A DNA stretch of 64,000 nucleotides from positions 620,001 to 684,000 of the forward strand of contig NZ_PIQS01000001.1 of assembly GCF_003048405.1 (NCBI RefSeq), read 5' to 3'. The stretch comes from Campylobacter concisus (GTDB taxonomy: Bacteria; Campylobacterota; Campylobacteria; Campylobacterales; Campylobacteraceae). This document shows positions 26,551 through 35,659 of the stretch, one piece after another; within the stretch, counting starts at the first letter, position 1, and each line of letters opens with the position of its first letter. The notes below the pieces were generated by a model. It made no database searches. It saw only the letters and a list, made by a program, of their open reading frames with translations, and had not been told where the DNA came from. The position numbers and the translations under genes were made by a program.

Positions 26551-26820
26551 TTAAAAAAATTCCTCTTCCTCTTTTGTAGAGTTATACTCATCTTTGAAAA
26601 ATTTTTTAGCATTAATTTTTTGCTCTAGCATCTTCTTCTCATGAATTTTTATATATCGGCTTTTAGTATTCAAGGTAATTTCTAAAGCTAGTGCTATATC
26701 CTACATCATAGTGATGGCTTGCACATTTTGGCTCTTTATTGCTATCAAGGAGTTTTTATGACGACATGCGAGTTGCCGATATTGACCGGGTAGTTTTCAT
26801 CTTTACCGATAACTGCGAAT
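26551..26820 (-). pseudogene. Coding remnant between glycan locus and tRNA-Val
   Basis: On the minus strand, codons at 26551-26700 read through 49 residues beginning DIALALEITLNTKSRYIKIH and ending KEEEEFF before a stop. Upstream, the same frame holds a TAG (26701-26703) and then about 20 further plausible codons, while another frame gives VIGKDENYPVNIGNSHVVIKT. The charged helical end and scattered frames look like a decayed gene with several lesions. I do not recognise the family. The rest of 26365-26550 is AT-rich with no gene seen. Confidence 0.45.
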
Positions 26821-26916
26821 CAAGCGTTAGCTAATTCTAAATTTATCCATTACATTTACTGCTTATAAATAAATTTAATTACTAAAGAATTAAGCTAAAT
26901 AAAATAGAAAATAAAA

Positions 26917-26922
26917 TATAAT
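26917..26922 (+). promoter_or_regulatory. -10 box of tRNA-Val
   Basis: TATAAT followed by CCCAA lies 11 bp before the tRNA. The same TATAATCCCAA string precedes tRNA-Glu on the other strand at 60991-60981, which supports both as promoters. Confidence 0.65.
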
Positions 26923-26933
26923 CCCAAATCTTT

Positions 26934-27009
26934 GGTCCCGTAGCTCAGTTGGTAGAGCACTACCTTGACATGGTAGTGGTCGATGGTTCGAGTCCATTCG
27001 GGGCCACCA
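26934..27009 (+). tRNA. tRNA-Val (anticodon GAC)
   Basis: A complete 76-nt cloverleaf: acceptor GGTCCCG with CGGGGCC, D-arm GCTCAGTTGGTAGAGC, anticodon arm CTACC-TTGACAT-GGTAG with GAC at the centre, T-arm GATGG-TTCGAGT-CCATT, and encoded CCA. It reads GUC and, by wobble, GUU. It separates the glycan locus from the symporter gene. Confidence 0.96.
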
Positions 27010-27083
27010 CTTCTAATAAAATATCCTAAATAAAAGATTTAAAAATTAATTGTTAGTCAATTTTCTAAAGATGCGGTAAAGAT

Positions 27084-28517
27084 TTATTTCAAATAATCTT
27101 TCACATCATACTCTTTTCCAGCATCGTGATCTTTTAAAAGCTTTGCCACGATAGGGCTTAAAATTATGATGGCAATTAAATTTGGTACTACCATCAAGCC
27201 ATTAAACATATCTGCTAGACTCCAGACAAAATCAACTTTTTGCAAGCTTCCCAAAAATACAAAAACGACTACTAAAATTTGAAAAGCTCTGACTGCTTTT
27301 GCCCCAAGAAGGTATCTTACGTTGATTTCAGCAAAATAGTACCATCCAAGAATCGTTGTAAATGCAAAGAAAAATAGGCAAACAGCTACGAAACTATATC
27401 CGCCAACCTTACCAAAGATATGCGATGAGAAAGCCTCTTGTACCAAGGTTATGCCTGTAAAGACTGCCTTGCCGTTTTCAAAGCTGATGACATTTGCGGT
27501 AAGCACTACAAAAACGGTGATATTTAAAACGATAAAAGTATCTACAAATACGCTCATTATGCCAAGTACTGCTTGATCGACCGGGTGTTTGACATTAGCC
27601 GCAGCGTGTGCGTGCGGAGTTGAGCCCATGCCAGCTTCATTGCTAAAAAGCCCTCTTGCTATGCCGTATCTCATCGCAGCTGCTATGCTAGCTCCAGTAG
27701 CTCCACCCCACGCAGCTGAAGGATCAAATGCTGCTTTGTAGATAAGCAAAACTGCATCTGGAATTTCGTGAAAATTTAAAGCGATAATGATTAGTCCAAC
27801 ACCTACATAAAGTAAAGCCATCAGAGGCACGATCTTTTCAGCCACTCTTGCGATCGCCTTTACGCCACCTATAAAGATTACTGCGCAGACGATTGCTAAA
27901 AAAGCTCCAGTTATCCACTGAGGTATACCAAAGGCTCCTTTAAAGCCGTCTGAGATCGAGTTTGCTTGCACCATATTGCCGATAAAGCCAAGTGCGATAA
28001 TGATAGCGATAGCGAAAAAGCCAGCTAGAAATTTCGCCCATTTACCCTTTAATCCACGACTTATATAAAATGCCGGACCGCCTATCGTGTGACCGCTGTC
28101 ATCTTTCGTGCGGTAAATTTGAGCTAGGCAAATTTCAGCAAAATTTGTAGCCATGCCTAAAAATGCAGCGCACCACATCCAAAAAATCGCTCCAGGACCA
28201 CCCATGATAAGTGCTGTTGTCGCACCTACTAGATTGCCAGTGCCAACTTGTGCAGCGATCGCAGTTGCAACTGCTTGAAATTGGCTCATGCCAGCCTTAC
28301 CAGCAGCTTCGCCGTGAAGTGAAAAATTCCCAAAAAGTTCTCTTAGTCCCATTTTAAACTTAAAAATTTGAACAAACCCAAGCCTAATAGTAAAAAATAG
28401 TCCAGTGCCGCAAAGTAGGGCGATAAGGAAGTATGGACCCCAAAGAAATGAATTTATACTTTCAACACAATTATTTAAAATTTCAGCAAAATTTGTAGGC
28501 ATTTTCTTGACTTTCAT
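27084..28517 (-). CDS. Sodium:alanine symporter family (AGCS) transporter
   Basis: A 477-residue inner-membrane protein with about 11 hydrophobic helices. GTGNLVGATTALIMGGPGAIFWMW, SNEAGMGSTPHAHAAA and TTILGWYYFAE (landmarks) are hallmarks of the AGCS family, which imports alanine or glycine with sodium. Two in-frame starts (28517 and 28502) lack a clear ribosome site; I kept the longer. It stands alone. Confidence 0.92.
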   Translation of the reverse strand: MKVKKMPTNFAEILNNCVESINSFLWGPYFLIALLCGTGLFFTIRLGFVQIFKFKMGLRELFGNFSLHGEAAGKAGMSQFQAVATAIAAQVGTGNLVGATTALIMGGPGAIFWMWCAAFLGMATNFAEICLAQIYRTKDDSGHTIGGPAFYISRGLKGKWAKFLAGFFAIAIIIALGFIGNMVQANSISDGFKGAFGIPQWITGAFLAIVCAVIFIGGVKAIARVAEKIVPLMALLYVGVGLIIIALNFHEIPDAVLLIYKAAFDPSAAWGGATGASIAAAMRYGIARGLFSNEAGMGSTPHAHAAANVKHPVDQAVLGIMSVFVDTFIVLNITVFVVLTANVISFENGKAVFTGITLVQEAFSSHIFGKVGGYSFVAVCLFFFAFTTILGWYYFAEINVRYLLGAKAVRAFQILVVVFVFLGSLQKVDFVWSLADMFNGLMVVPNLIAIIILSPIVAKLLKDHDAGKEYDVKDYLK

Positions 28518-28859
28518 TGGTGTAGTTTAGAGAGCGAGTATATTTAAAAAAATATAAAATTAAAATAAATAAGAAAAATTTTTTAGCTTGGCTTAAAATT
28601 TCATGCTAGTTTTGGCTTATTCATGGTAAGCGCGTTTTAGATGGCTTTTGTGAGAAATTCGCAATCTTTATTGCGCGGATATAACTTGGTAAAACGTATT
28701 TGGCTATTGGTTTTGCTAAAAATTTTATCAAAGGCGTTTAAAAGGCTTTGACGCTAAATTTTACTTCATTGTTATTTGCTGATTTGCCATATTTTGTCCG
28801 CTGTTTGACTTGCTGGTAGCCAAACTTTGCGTCAAATTTTTCTTGCCGATCGCTGCCTA

Positions 28860-28967
28860 AAGTTGTTTAAAAATTTCTGTAAACTCGCTTACTCTGCCGT
28901 AAGCCGTCGTTAATCTACCCCAAGGCACGTATTCTATCTTTAAATTTGCGATGTACGCTAAATTTTG
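28860..28967 (-). pseudogene. Possible gene remnant in a 510-bp intergenic region
   Basis: 28518-29029 has no intact gene. On the minus strand a 36-codon open stretch between stops reads LKIEYVPWGRLTTAYGRVSEF and ends EIFKQL. Other frames nearby (DRQEKFDAKFGYQQVK, VDELAKFSVHRKFKDR) also look protein-like. The W-G-R-L-x-x-A-Y-G pattern reminds me of small uncharacterised immunity-like proteins, but I cannot name a family with confidence. It reads as a decayed gene broken by stops and frameshifts. Confidence 0.3.
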
Positions 28968-29029
28968 CTAGTTCATCTACGTTTCTTTTAAAATTTACTC
29001 CATAAATCTGACAGAGTAAAGCCTAATAT

Positions 29030-30214
29030 TTAACCCTTGGATTTTATTTTCTCTAGCCACTCATTTAGCGTTTTTTCAAAGCCTATGCCCTTGCTTTTGT
29101 AAAAAACGAGTGGTTTTTCTAGGTATTTTTGCTCGACCCAGCCGCCAAAATCATGCGGATAAAGGTAGTCTTTGCTCTCTTTTGTGTGATTTTTTAGATA
29201 TGGCGGGATCTTTAAAATTTCTTCGCTTTGCACGTATCTTAGGGCGGCATTTATCGCGTTGTAGCTGGAGTTTGACTTTGGCGAGCTAGCTAGATAGATG
29301 GCGCACTGAGCAAGTATGATCCTAGCCTCTGGAAAGCCTATCTCTTTTACCGCGCTTAGCGTGCTTGCGGCCAAATTTAGCGCATTTGGGTTTGCATTGC
29401 CGATGTCTTCGCTGGCAAATATCGCCATCCTTCTAGCGATGAAGTCCGCACTCTCGCCAGAGTCTATGAGCCTTGCAAGGTAGTATATGACGGCATTTTC
29501 GTCGCTGCCACGCAGGCTTTTTATAAAAGCGCTTGCTAGCTCGTAGTGCGTGTCGTCCTCTTTTGCCCCCTCTTTTAGGGCGTTTTGGCAAAGTGTTTTT
29601 AAATTTTCTAGGCTCACATTTTCATCAAGCGTGATGGCAAATTCGAGTAAATTTAGCATAGCTCTTGCGTCGCCGCCGCTACTTTTAAAGAGATACTCTT
29701 TTGCTTCTTCGTCAATGCTAAATGAAATTTGCTCTCTTATCTTGCCAAGAAGCTCCTCAAAATCGCCACTGCTAAGCGGTCTAAACTCAAAGAGCATCGA
29801 GCGACTTCTGATGCCTGAGCTTAGCGTGAAAAAGGGATTTTCCGTGCTAGCGCCGATAACTAGGGCCTTGTAGTTTTCCATGGGGATGAGTAGCGCTTCT
29901 TGCTGGGTCTTGCTAAGCCTGTGGATCTCGTCTATGAAAAAGAGCGGTTTATTTAGAGCGTTTTCGTAGTTTTTTAAAATTTTGCGAAAGTCATCTATCT
30001 TTAAATTTCCGCCATCAAACTCGCAAAAGTCGTAGTTTGCACCACTTGCTACTGCCCTTGCAAAGCTCGTCTTGCCACAGCCTGCTGGACCATAAAAGAT
30101 GGAGTGTGGGATTTTGCTAGAGGCTATAAATTTTAAAAATGCCGCTTTAACTGCCTTTTGTCCGCAAATTTCATCCAAGTTTTTGGGTCTAAACATCAGT
30201 GCAAGTGAGCTCAA
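29030..30214 (-). CDS. rarA: Replication-associated recombination protein A (MgsA/RarA), TTG start
   Basis: RarA is a AAA+ ATPase, related to clamp loaders, that acts at stalled forks. SSLALMFRPKNLDEICGQ opens the protein, Walker A is YGPAGCGKTSFA, Walker B is LFFIDEIHRLSKTQQEALL, sensor 1 lies in IGASTENPFF, and the tetramerisation end has LRYVQSEEILKIPPYLKNHT (landmarks). TTG at 30214 is chosen because AAGGAG lies five bases upstream; the longer frame from 30262 would overlap the preceding gene. The product is 394 residues, normal for the family. Confidence 0.93.
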   Translation of the reverse strand: MSSLALMFRPKNLDEICGQKAVKAAFLKFIASSKIPHSIFYGPAGCGKTSFARAVASGANYDFCEFDGGNLKIDDFRKILKNYENALNKPLFFIDEIHRLSKTQQEALLIPMENYKALVIGASTENPFFTLSSGIRSRSMLFEFRPLSSGDFEELLGKIREQISFSIDEEAKEYLFKSSGGDARAMLNLLEFAITLDENVSLENLKTLCQNALKEGAKEDDTHYELASAFIKSLRGSDENAVIYYLARLIDSGESADFIARRMAIFASEDIGNANPNALNLAASTLSAVKEIGFPEARIILAQCAIYLASSPKSNSSYNAINAALRYVQSEEILKIPPYLKNHTKESKDYLYPHDFGGWVEQKYLEKPLVFYKSKGIGFEKTLNEWLEKIKSKG

Positions 30215-30224
30215 ATTTACTCCT

Positions 30225-30752
30225 TTAATTTGCTGGTTTTGGCAAAATTTTAGCCTTTGCACTAAGACTTTCTATCTTAAACTCATAAATTTTAGTGATC
30301 TTTAACCCATACTGAGCCGCTGTTTCAAAGGTGTTCATCGCATAAGCTGTATATTTTAGGCTGAGAATTTTTAAAATTTCATATTTTTTAGCTTCGTCTG
30401 TTATCTCATAAACTCTAGTTTTTGCGATGGCGCTTTTGTACTCAGTCGTAAAAACCTTACCTCCAAGTGCCTTGCCATCATCTTTTATCGCATCTAGCTC
30501 ACTTTCGCTTAGATGCGGGACCTTGTTAAAACTAACGCAGACAAATTCCACTTTTCGTCCATCTTGAAGTAGTTTTGCCTTACAGCCAGCGGTAGCTCCG
30601 TGTATAAAAATACTTTCGCCAACTCTAACAGGCGAGATCGGTACGCTAAAAATTTCTCCCTCATCATCCACGCATGAAATTACCGCATATTCGCATTCAT
30701 CTATGATTTTTAAGCCATCTTCACGGCTTAGCTCTCTATCTTTTCGTCTCAT
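30225..30752 (-). CDS. Pyridoxamine 5'-phosphate oxidase-like flavoprotein (Nim-like)
   Basis: A 175-residue split-barrel protein of the PNPOx-like family. MRRKDRELSREDGLKIIDE is the usual opening; YAVISCVDDEGEIFSVPISP forms the barrel core, and IFIHGATAGCKAKLL carries the His and cofactor-binding Lys seen in NimA-type nitroimidazole-resistance proteins. FVCVSFNKVPHL and YKSAIAKTRVYEI follow. It may bind FMN, F420 or heme; specific function unknown. It lies 10 bp upstream of rarA, probably co-transcribed. Confidence 0.8.
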   Translation of the reverse strand: MRRKDRELSREDGLKIIDECEYAVISCVDDEGEIFSVPISPVRVGESIFIHGATAGCKAKLLQDGRKVEFVCVSFNKVPHLSESELDAIKDDGKALGGKVFTTEYKSAIAKTRVYEITDEAKKYEILKILSLKYTAYAMNTFETAAQYGLKITKIYEFKIESLSAKAKILPKPAN

Positions 30753-30832
30753 TTTTTATCCTTTTTTTGAAAAAGCATTTTAAAATTTAAGTGCTTAAAG
30801 GCTAGTATAACGCAAAAATTTCAAGGAAAAAC

Positions 30833-31126
30833 ATGAAAAAAATAGCTATCTTTGCCATTTTACTTGGCGTAAATTTAGTCCATGCAAACGATGTTTGCAA
30901 TGAATATATCAAGCAAAGTAGGCTCTATCTTGACGAGCTTTATGCCAAAGAGAGCAAGCGACTCGCAAATGATGAAAAGGCGTTAAGGCTTTTTGAGCTT
31001 AAATTTGATGAGTTTAAACAAAGACAAAGCGGCCAAGAAGCCATAATTTTGCAAAACAAAGATGAGAAATTTTGCAAAAGACAGCTTGAAGAGACAAACA
31101 AGCTTTTAAATGATCTAAAAAAATAG
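30833..31126 (+). CDS. Small exported protein of unknown function
   Basis: A 97-residue protein with a signal peptide (residues 1-18, ending VHA). The mature part is a charged helix with two cysteines, at NDVCNEY and EKFCKRQ, which could form a disulfide in the periplasm. AAGGAAAA precedes the ATG. I do not recognise its family. Its end almost touches that of ung on the other strand. Confidence 0.7.
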   Translation: MKKIAIFAILLGVNLVHANDVCNEYIKQSRLYLDELYAKESKRLANDEKALRLFELKFDEFKQRQSGQEAIILQNKDEKFCKRQLEETNKLLNDLKK

Positions 31127-31127
31127 A

Positions 31128-31820
31128 TCAAATTTTTACGTTTAGATCCCAGTCTATTGGAGTTTTGCCGTGGTTTGCTAGGTAGATATTTGCTTTTGAG
31201 AAGTGACGGCAGCCAAAAAATGCTCCACGAGCCAGTGGACTTGGATGTGCTGCCTCTAAGATGAGGTGCTTGCTGGCGTCTATTAGCGGTGCTTTGGCTC
31301 TAGCTGGATTGCCCCAAAGCATAAAAACTACGTTTTGTAAATTTTCGCTTATCTTTTTTATGACGGCGTCTGTAAAGCCCTGCCAGCCAAAGCTTGCGTG
31401 AGAATTTGCCACTCCAGCACTAACGCTTAAAGTTGAGTTTAGAAGCAGCACGCCTTGCTTTGCCCATTTTGTTAGATCGCCGCTATTTGGCTCTTTTATG
31501 CCAAGATCAGCGTAAATCTCTTTATAGATATTTATAAGACTTGGCGGGACTCTCACGCCACTAGGTACTGAAAAGCTTAATCCCATGGCTTGATTTGCGC
31601 CGTGGTATGGGTCTTGGCCTAGGATGACGACCTTGACAGAGTGAAACGGCGTTAGATTAAATGCGTTAAATATAAGCGCACTTGGCGGATAGACGGTGCC
31701 AGCACTCTTTGCTTTTAAGAAATTTTCTTTGATACGCGCGAAATTTTCACTCAAAAACTCATCTTTTAGCGCTTCTTTCCAGCTTGGCTCGATCTTTATA
31801 TCATCTAAATTTATCTGCAT
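31128..31820 (-). CDS. ung: Uracil-DNA glycosylase
   Basis: Ung removes uracil from DNA at the start of base-excision repair. VVILGQDPYHGANQAMGLSF holds the catalytic Asp and water-activating loop; GVLLLNSTLSV, FMLWGNPA and AAHPSPLARGAFFGCRHFS (with the catalytic His) complete family-1 UDG signatures. At 230 residues it is full length. Confidence 0.97.
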   Translation of the reverse strand: MQINLDDIKIEPSWKEALKDEFLSENFARIKENFLKAKSAGTVYPPSALIFNAFNLTPFHSVKVVILGQDPYHGANQAMGLSFSVPSGVRVPPSLINIYKEIYADLGIKEPNSGDLTKWAKQGVLLLNSTLSVSAGVANSHASFGWQGFTDAVIKKISENLQNVVFMLWGNPARAKAPLIDASKHLILEAAHPSPLARGAFFGCRHFSKANIYLANHGKTPIDWDLNVKI

Positions 31821-31884
31821 TTTCCTGCCTTTTGTAAGTTTTAGCGGTATAATTTTAACTAAAATTTATCCAAAGGAAAGAGCT

Positions 31885-32451
31885 GTGTCAGAGCAAATTT
31901 TTAATAAGATATATGAGCTTCTTAGCAAGAATGAAGCCAAATTTAAAGTTCTAAACCATGAGAGTGCGACCACTTCAGAGGAGGTAGCAAAACTTAGAGG
32001 AACAAAGATGAGCCAAGGCGCAAAGGCTCTAGTTTGCTCTATTAAAGGGGTAGATGAGGAGAAATTTAGGCAAATTTTTAAAGATGAAAATGTGATAAAT
32101 GATTATTTGCTAAGCGATGAAAAGCCAGCGATGAAGGCTGGTAAAATTTATATTTTGGCTATTTTGCCAGCCGATATGCAAGCAAATCTTGATAGCTTGA
32201 CACAAAAATTTGACGGCAAAAGGGCAAGCCTAGCTAGTCCAGATGAAGTTTTGGCATTGACAGATTGTGTTTTTGGTTCAGTGCCACCATTTAGCTTTCA
32301 TAAAAATTTACACATCGTAGTTGATGAAAGGTTGCTACAAAGAAACGATGAGATCGCGTTTAATGCGGGGCTACTTGATAGATCGATCATTTTAAATACA
32401 AAAGATTATACAAAGATAGTGCAACCAACGCTAATAAATTTTGCAGAATAA
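31885..32451 (+). CDS. YbaK/EbsC-type aminoacyl-tRNA deacylase, GTG start
   Basis: A 188-residue YbaK/ProX-like protein. Such enzymes hydrolyse mischarged tRNAs such as Cys- or Ala-tRNAPro. LNHESATTSEEVAKLRGTKM and QGAKALVCSIKG contain the usual E/T-S-E-E and K-A-L segments; FGSVPPFSF replaces the common GGxSPxG loop. GTG 31885 has AAAGGAAAG upstream and opens with SEQIFNKIYELL; the longer frame from 31696 runs antisense through ung and is rejected. It is longer than YbaK (about 160). Substrate tRNA not known. Confidence 0.78.
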   Translation: MSEQIFNKIYELLSKNEAKFKVLNHESATTSEEVAKLRGTKMSQGAKALVCSIKGVDEEKFRQIFKDENVINDYLLSDEKPAMKAGKIYILAILPADMQANLDSLTQKFDGKRASLASPDEVLALTDCVFGSVPPFSFHKNLHIVVDERLLQRNDEIAFNAGLLDRSIILNTKDYTKIVQPTLINFAE

Positions 32452-32455
32452 AAAA

Positions 32456-32481
32456 GTGCTAGGCTAACCACTTCCTAGCAC
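32456..32481. terminator. Hairpin after the YbaK-type gene
   Basis: GTGCTAGG (32456-32463) pairs perfectly with CCTAGCAC (32474-32481), five bases after the stop. On the plus strand only TAAATATTG follows; on the minus strand a TTTTT run does. The spacer to thrS (32482-32801) is very AT-rich, with a weak -10 (TAAAAT, 32745-32750) and no gene. Confidence 0.6.
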
Positions 32482-32801
32482 TAAATATTGTCGGGAGAAA
32501 AATGAATTTAAATAATGCAAAGACGAGAAATTGCTAAATTCATTTCAAGAACAAATATTATCAGGCATAATCTTAAAATATAATAAATTATATAAATAAA
32601 AAGCTTTAAATTTAGGGATTTACACATTTAAATATAAATATATATATTTTATAAACAAATTTATAGATTAAAGCTTGTGGATTTAAAAAGAATTTACAAA
32701 AATTTGCTTAGTAAATATTAAGTTTAGCTTAAAGCCCATTTAGATAAAATCCTTAAACGTTCTTTTATCGTAAAAAAGACAATTTGATATAAGGAAAAAC
32801 A

Positions 32802-34622
32802 ATGAGCGATATCATCGCATACAAACTAAATGGCGAAATAGTCGATACTCAAAGTATCGCAGGGCGTGAGAGTAGTGCTGAGCCTATCTATTTTGACAAC
32901 TCAAAAGAGGCACTGCACGTTATCAGACACTCCTGTGCACACCTCATGGCACAAGCTATCAAATCACTCTATCCGAAGGCGAAATTCTTTGTCGGACCAA
33001 ACGTAGAAGATGGATTTTATTATGATTTTAGAGTTGATGATGAGGGTACGAAGCTAGGCGAGGGTGATCTAGCAGCGATCGAAGATAAGATGAAAGAGCT
33101 TGCTGAGAAGAAATTTGACATAGTTAAAACCTGCTCAACCAAAGCTAATATGAGCGATAAATTTAAAGATGACGACCTAAAACAAGAGGTCTTAAAAAGA
33201 ATTCCAGATGGCGAAGTGAGCAGCTACTCGCAAGGCGATTTTGAAGATCTTTGCCGTGGACCACACCTGCCAAATACTAAATTTTTAAAATTTTTCAAAC
33301 TTACACGCGTGGCTGGCGCATATCTTGGCGGCGATGAGAATCGCGAGATGCTAACTAGAATTTATGGCACAGCATATGCAGATAAAGAGAGCCTAAAAGA
33401 GCACATCCGCATCATCGAAGAGGCTAAAAAGCGCGACCACAGAAAGCTTGGCGTCGAGATGAAGCTATTTACATTTGACGACGAAGTAGGCGGCGGTTTG
33501 CCGATCTGGTTGCCATACGGCGGACGCTTGAGATCAAAACTAGAGCAAATTTTATACAAAGCTCACCGCGACCGCGGCTATGAGCCAGTGCGTGGGCCAG
33601 AGCTTTTAAAAGCTGACGTGTGGAAAAAGAGCGGCCACTACGCAAATTATAAAGAAAATATGTACTTTACGACTATTGACGACGCGGAGTATGGCATAAA
33701 GCCGATGAACTGCGTCGGTCACATCAAGGTTTATCAAAGCGACATCCGCTCGTACCGCGATTTGCCGCTTAAATTTTTCGAATACGGCGTGGTACACCGA
33801 CATGAAAAAAGCGGCGTTTTGCACGGACTTTTCAGAGTGCGCGAATTTGCCCAGGACGACTCACATATCTTTTGTATGCCAAGCCAGATCAAAGAAAATA
33901 TCTTAGAAATTTTAAAATTTGCTGGCAAGATAATGGAGAATTTCGGCTTTAACTACGAGATGGAAATTTCAACCAAACCAGCCAAAGCAATCGGCGGGGA
34001 TGAAATTTGGGAAACTGCTACAAAAGCGTTAAAAGAGGCCCTTGATGAAAATGGCTTTAAATACGGCATTGATGAGGGCGGTGGCGCATTTTATGGACCA
34101 AAGATTGACATTAAGATCACCGACGCACTTAAGAGAAAATGGCAGTGTGGTACGATCCAGGTTGATTTTAACTTACCTGAGCGTTTCGATCTTGGCTACA
34201 TCGACGCAAACAACGAAAGACAGCGTCCTGTAATGCTTCACAGAGCCTTGCTTGGCAGTTTTGAGAGATTTATAGGAATTTTACTTGAGCACACTGCTGG
34301 TGAGTTGCCATTTTTCATCGCACCTACACAGGTTGTTATCGTGCCTATTAGCGACGCACATTTAGAGTACGCAAAAGAAATTTCACGTGAGCTAAGAAAG
34401 ATCAACGTTGATAGCGAGATCGCAAGTAAAAATGAGAGTTTAAATAAAAGAATAAGAACGGCAGAAAAACAAAGGGTGCCTATGATAGTCGTGCTAGGAG
34501 ACAACGAAGTGGCGAACAAGAGTGTTGCGTTGCGCGATAGACAGGCTAGGACGCAGAGCGACATGAGCTTGGCGGAATTTATAAATTTAACGAAGGAGAA
34601 ACTTAGTGAGGTACATTTTTGA
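32802..34622 (+). CDS. thrS: Threonyl-tRNA synthetase
   Basis: ThrRS is a class II synthetase charging tRNAThr. The protein is 606 residues, shorter than E. coli (642), with a reduced N-terminal TGS part. [16 protein letters not shown] (editing-domain HxxxH), [26 protein letters not shown] (motif 2 region), [25 protein letters not shown] and the anticodon-binding end VVIVPISD are landmarks. Zinc ligands fit Cys in PMNCVGH and the downstream His residues. ATAAGGAAA precedes the ATG. It overlaps infC by four bases. Confidence 0.97.
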   Translation: MSDIIAYKLNGEIVDTQSIAGRESSAEPIYFDNSKEALHVIRHSCAHLMAQAIKSLYPKAKFFVGPNVEDGFYYDFRVDDEGTKLGEGDLAAIEDKMKELAEKKFDIVKTCSTKANMSDKFKDDDLKQEVLKRIPDGEVSSYSQGDFEDLCRGPHLPNTKFLKFFKLTRVAGAYLGGDENREMLTRIYGTAYADKESLKEHIRIIEEAKKRDHRKLGVEMKLFTFDDEVGGGLPIWLPYGGRLRSKLEQILYKAHRDRGYEPVRGPELLKADVWKKSGHYANYKENMYFTTIDDAEYGIKPMNCVGHIKVYQSDIRSYRDLPLKFFEYGVVHRHEKSGVLHGLFRVREFAQDDSHIFCMPSQIKENILEILKFAGKIMENFGFNYEMEISTKPAKAIGGDEIWETATKALKEALDENGFKYGIDEGGGAFYGPKIDIKITDALKRKWQCGTIQVDFNLPERFDLGYIDANNERQRPVMLHRALLGSFERFIGILLEHTAGELPFFIAPTQVVIVPISDAHLEYAKEISRELRKINVDSEIASKNESLNKRIRTAEKQRVPMIVVLGDNEVANKSVALRDRQARTQSDMSLAEFINLTKEKLSEVHF

Positions 34623-35137
34623 GTAAGGAAAATGAAGTATTGCTCAATGAGGACATAAGGGCGAGAGAGGTAAGATGTGTAGGGGATGATGGCACGGCAT
34701 ATGGTGTCATCTCAAGAGATGAGGCTTTAGAGATCTCAAATAAGCTTGGGCTTGATCTAGTGCTTATAGCGCCAGATGCGAAGCCACCAGTTTGCAAGAT
34801 AATGGACTATGGTAAATTCCGCTATCAGCAAGAGAAAAAGCAAAAAGAGGCTAAGAAAAAGCAAAAAACCATCGAGATAAAAGAGATAAAACTCTCTGTC
34901 AAGATCGCCCAAAACGATATAAATTACAAGGTTAAACACGCAAGCGAGTTTTTGCAAGATGGCAAACACGTTAAATTTCGTGTATTTTTAAAGGGTCGCG
35001 AGATGAGCACTCCAGAAGCTGGCGTAGCTATGCTTGAAAAGGTCTGGGAGATGATCAAAGATGAAGCTGATCGTGACAAAGAGCCTATGATAGAAGGTCG
35101 TTATGTAAATATGCTAGTAACTCCAAAAAAGGGTTAA
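34619..35137 (+). CDS. infC: Translation initiation factor IF-3, TTG start
   Basis: IF-3 keeps the 30S subunit free and checks start codons. The 172 residues contain [17 protein letters not shown] at the N-domain, [20 protein letters not shown] at the linker, and [19 protein letters not shown] plus [12 protein letters not shown] in the C-domain (landmarks). The start TTG 34619 overlaps the thrS TGA; GTGAGG lies seven bases upstream. No in-frame ATG lies nearby. In many bacteria rpmI-rplT follows infC; here a terminator follows, and those genes lie at 2.5-3.1 kb. Confidence 0.96.
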   Translation: MSKENEVLLNEDIRAREVRCVGDDGTAYGVISRDEALEISNKLGLDLVLIAPDAKPPVCKIMDYGKFRYQQEKKQKEAKKKQKTIEIKEIKLSVKIAQNDINYKVKHASEFLQDGKHVKFRVFLKGREMSTPEAGVAMLEKVWEMIKDEADRDKEPMIEGRYVNMLVTPKKG

Positions 35138-35145
35138 ATTTTCAC

Positions 35146-35176
35146 AAAGAGCGGGCTAGGGCTTGCTCTTTCTTAC
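35146..35176 (+). terminator. Terminator of thrS-infC
   Basis: AAAGAGC (35146-35152) pairs perfectly with GCTCTTT (35165-35171), followed by CTTACATT. It lies nine bases after the infC stop. Confidence 0.75.
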
Positions 35177-35607
35177 ATTAAATTTTAAATACAAAAACTT
35201 ATAAATAATTATTTTCCAAAAATCCTATCATTTTTATATGTGTTAAATTTACGCAAAGGCGTTTGCAGGGTTGATATACCTTATGGTTAAATTTGATAGG
35301 CAAAATTTGGATGTGGTTTAAATTTAGTAAATTTTGGTCTTTATTTGCTGGAATTTACCCGCTTTGTTATCGCTCGCATGGGCGTTGTGCTGAAAATAAT
35401 CTGGGAGGGGTGAAATCAACTTCTTTCGGGTTTGTAAGCCCATGCTACTTTTGTTTAGTGTTTTAAGTTAGATTTCGCTTAATAGCAGATTAAATTTGAT
35501 AAAAAATTCGCTCGTTTATAGCTTAAATTTATAAAATTTTTTAATTATCTCTTGCTAAAAGAAAACTCGCTTCTAGCTAAAAACCAAAGTAACTTCATAT
35601 TGATTTA
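35177..35607. other. 430-bp gap without a gene
   Basis: No intact gene is seen. A plus-strand stretch near 35350-35460 reads as a 40-codon hydrophobic frame (around AGIYPLCYRSHG and LGGVKSTSFGF) ending in a stop. It has no good start and might be a membrane-protein remnant, but the evidence is thin. The remainder is AT-rich. Confidence 0.3.
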
Positions 35608-35628
35608 CGTCCAAATTTAACTTGGACG
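35608..35628 (-). terminator. Hairpin after gdhA
   Basis: CGTCCAA and TTGGACG (35608-35614 with 35622-35628) form a perfect 7-bp stem with a seven-base loop, about 30 bases beyond the gdhA stop. TAAATC follows on the minus strand, so it lacks a full T-run. Confidence 0.5.
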
Positions 35629-35659
35629 CAAATTTATAGAGCTAAGAGCAAAATCAGCC

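Noticed and set aside
26365..27009. An att site or complete mobile element at tRNA-Val
   Set aside because: No integrase, no insertion sequence and no repeat of the tRNA 3' end was found in the window.
31696..31884. N-terminal extension of the YbaK-type protein
   Set aside because: It runs antisense through ung and lacks a ribosome site; GTG 31885 has a good one.
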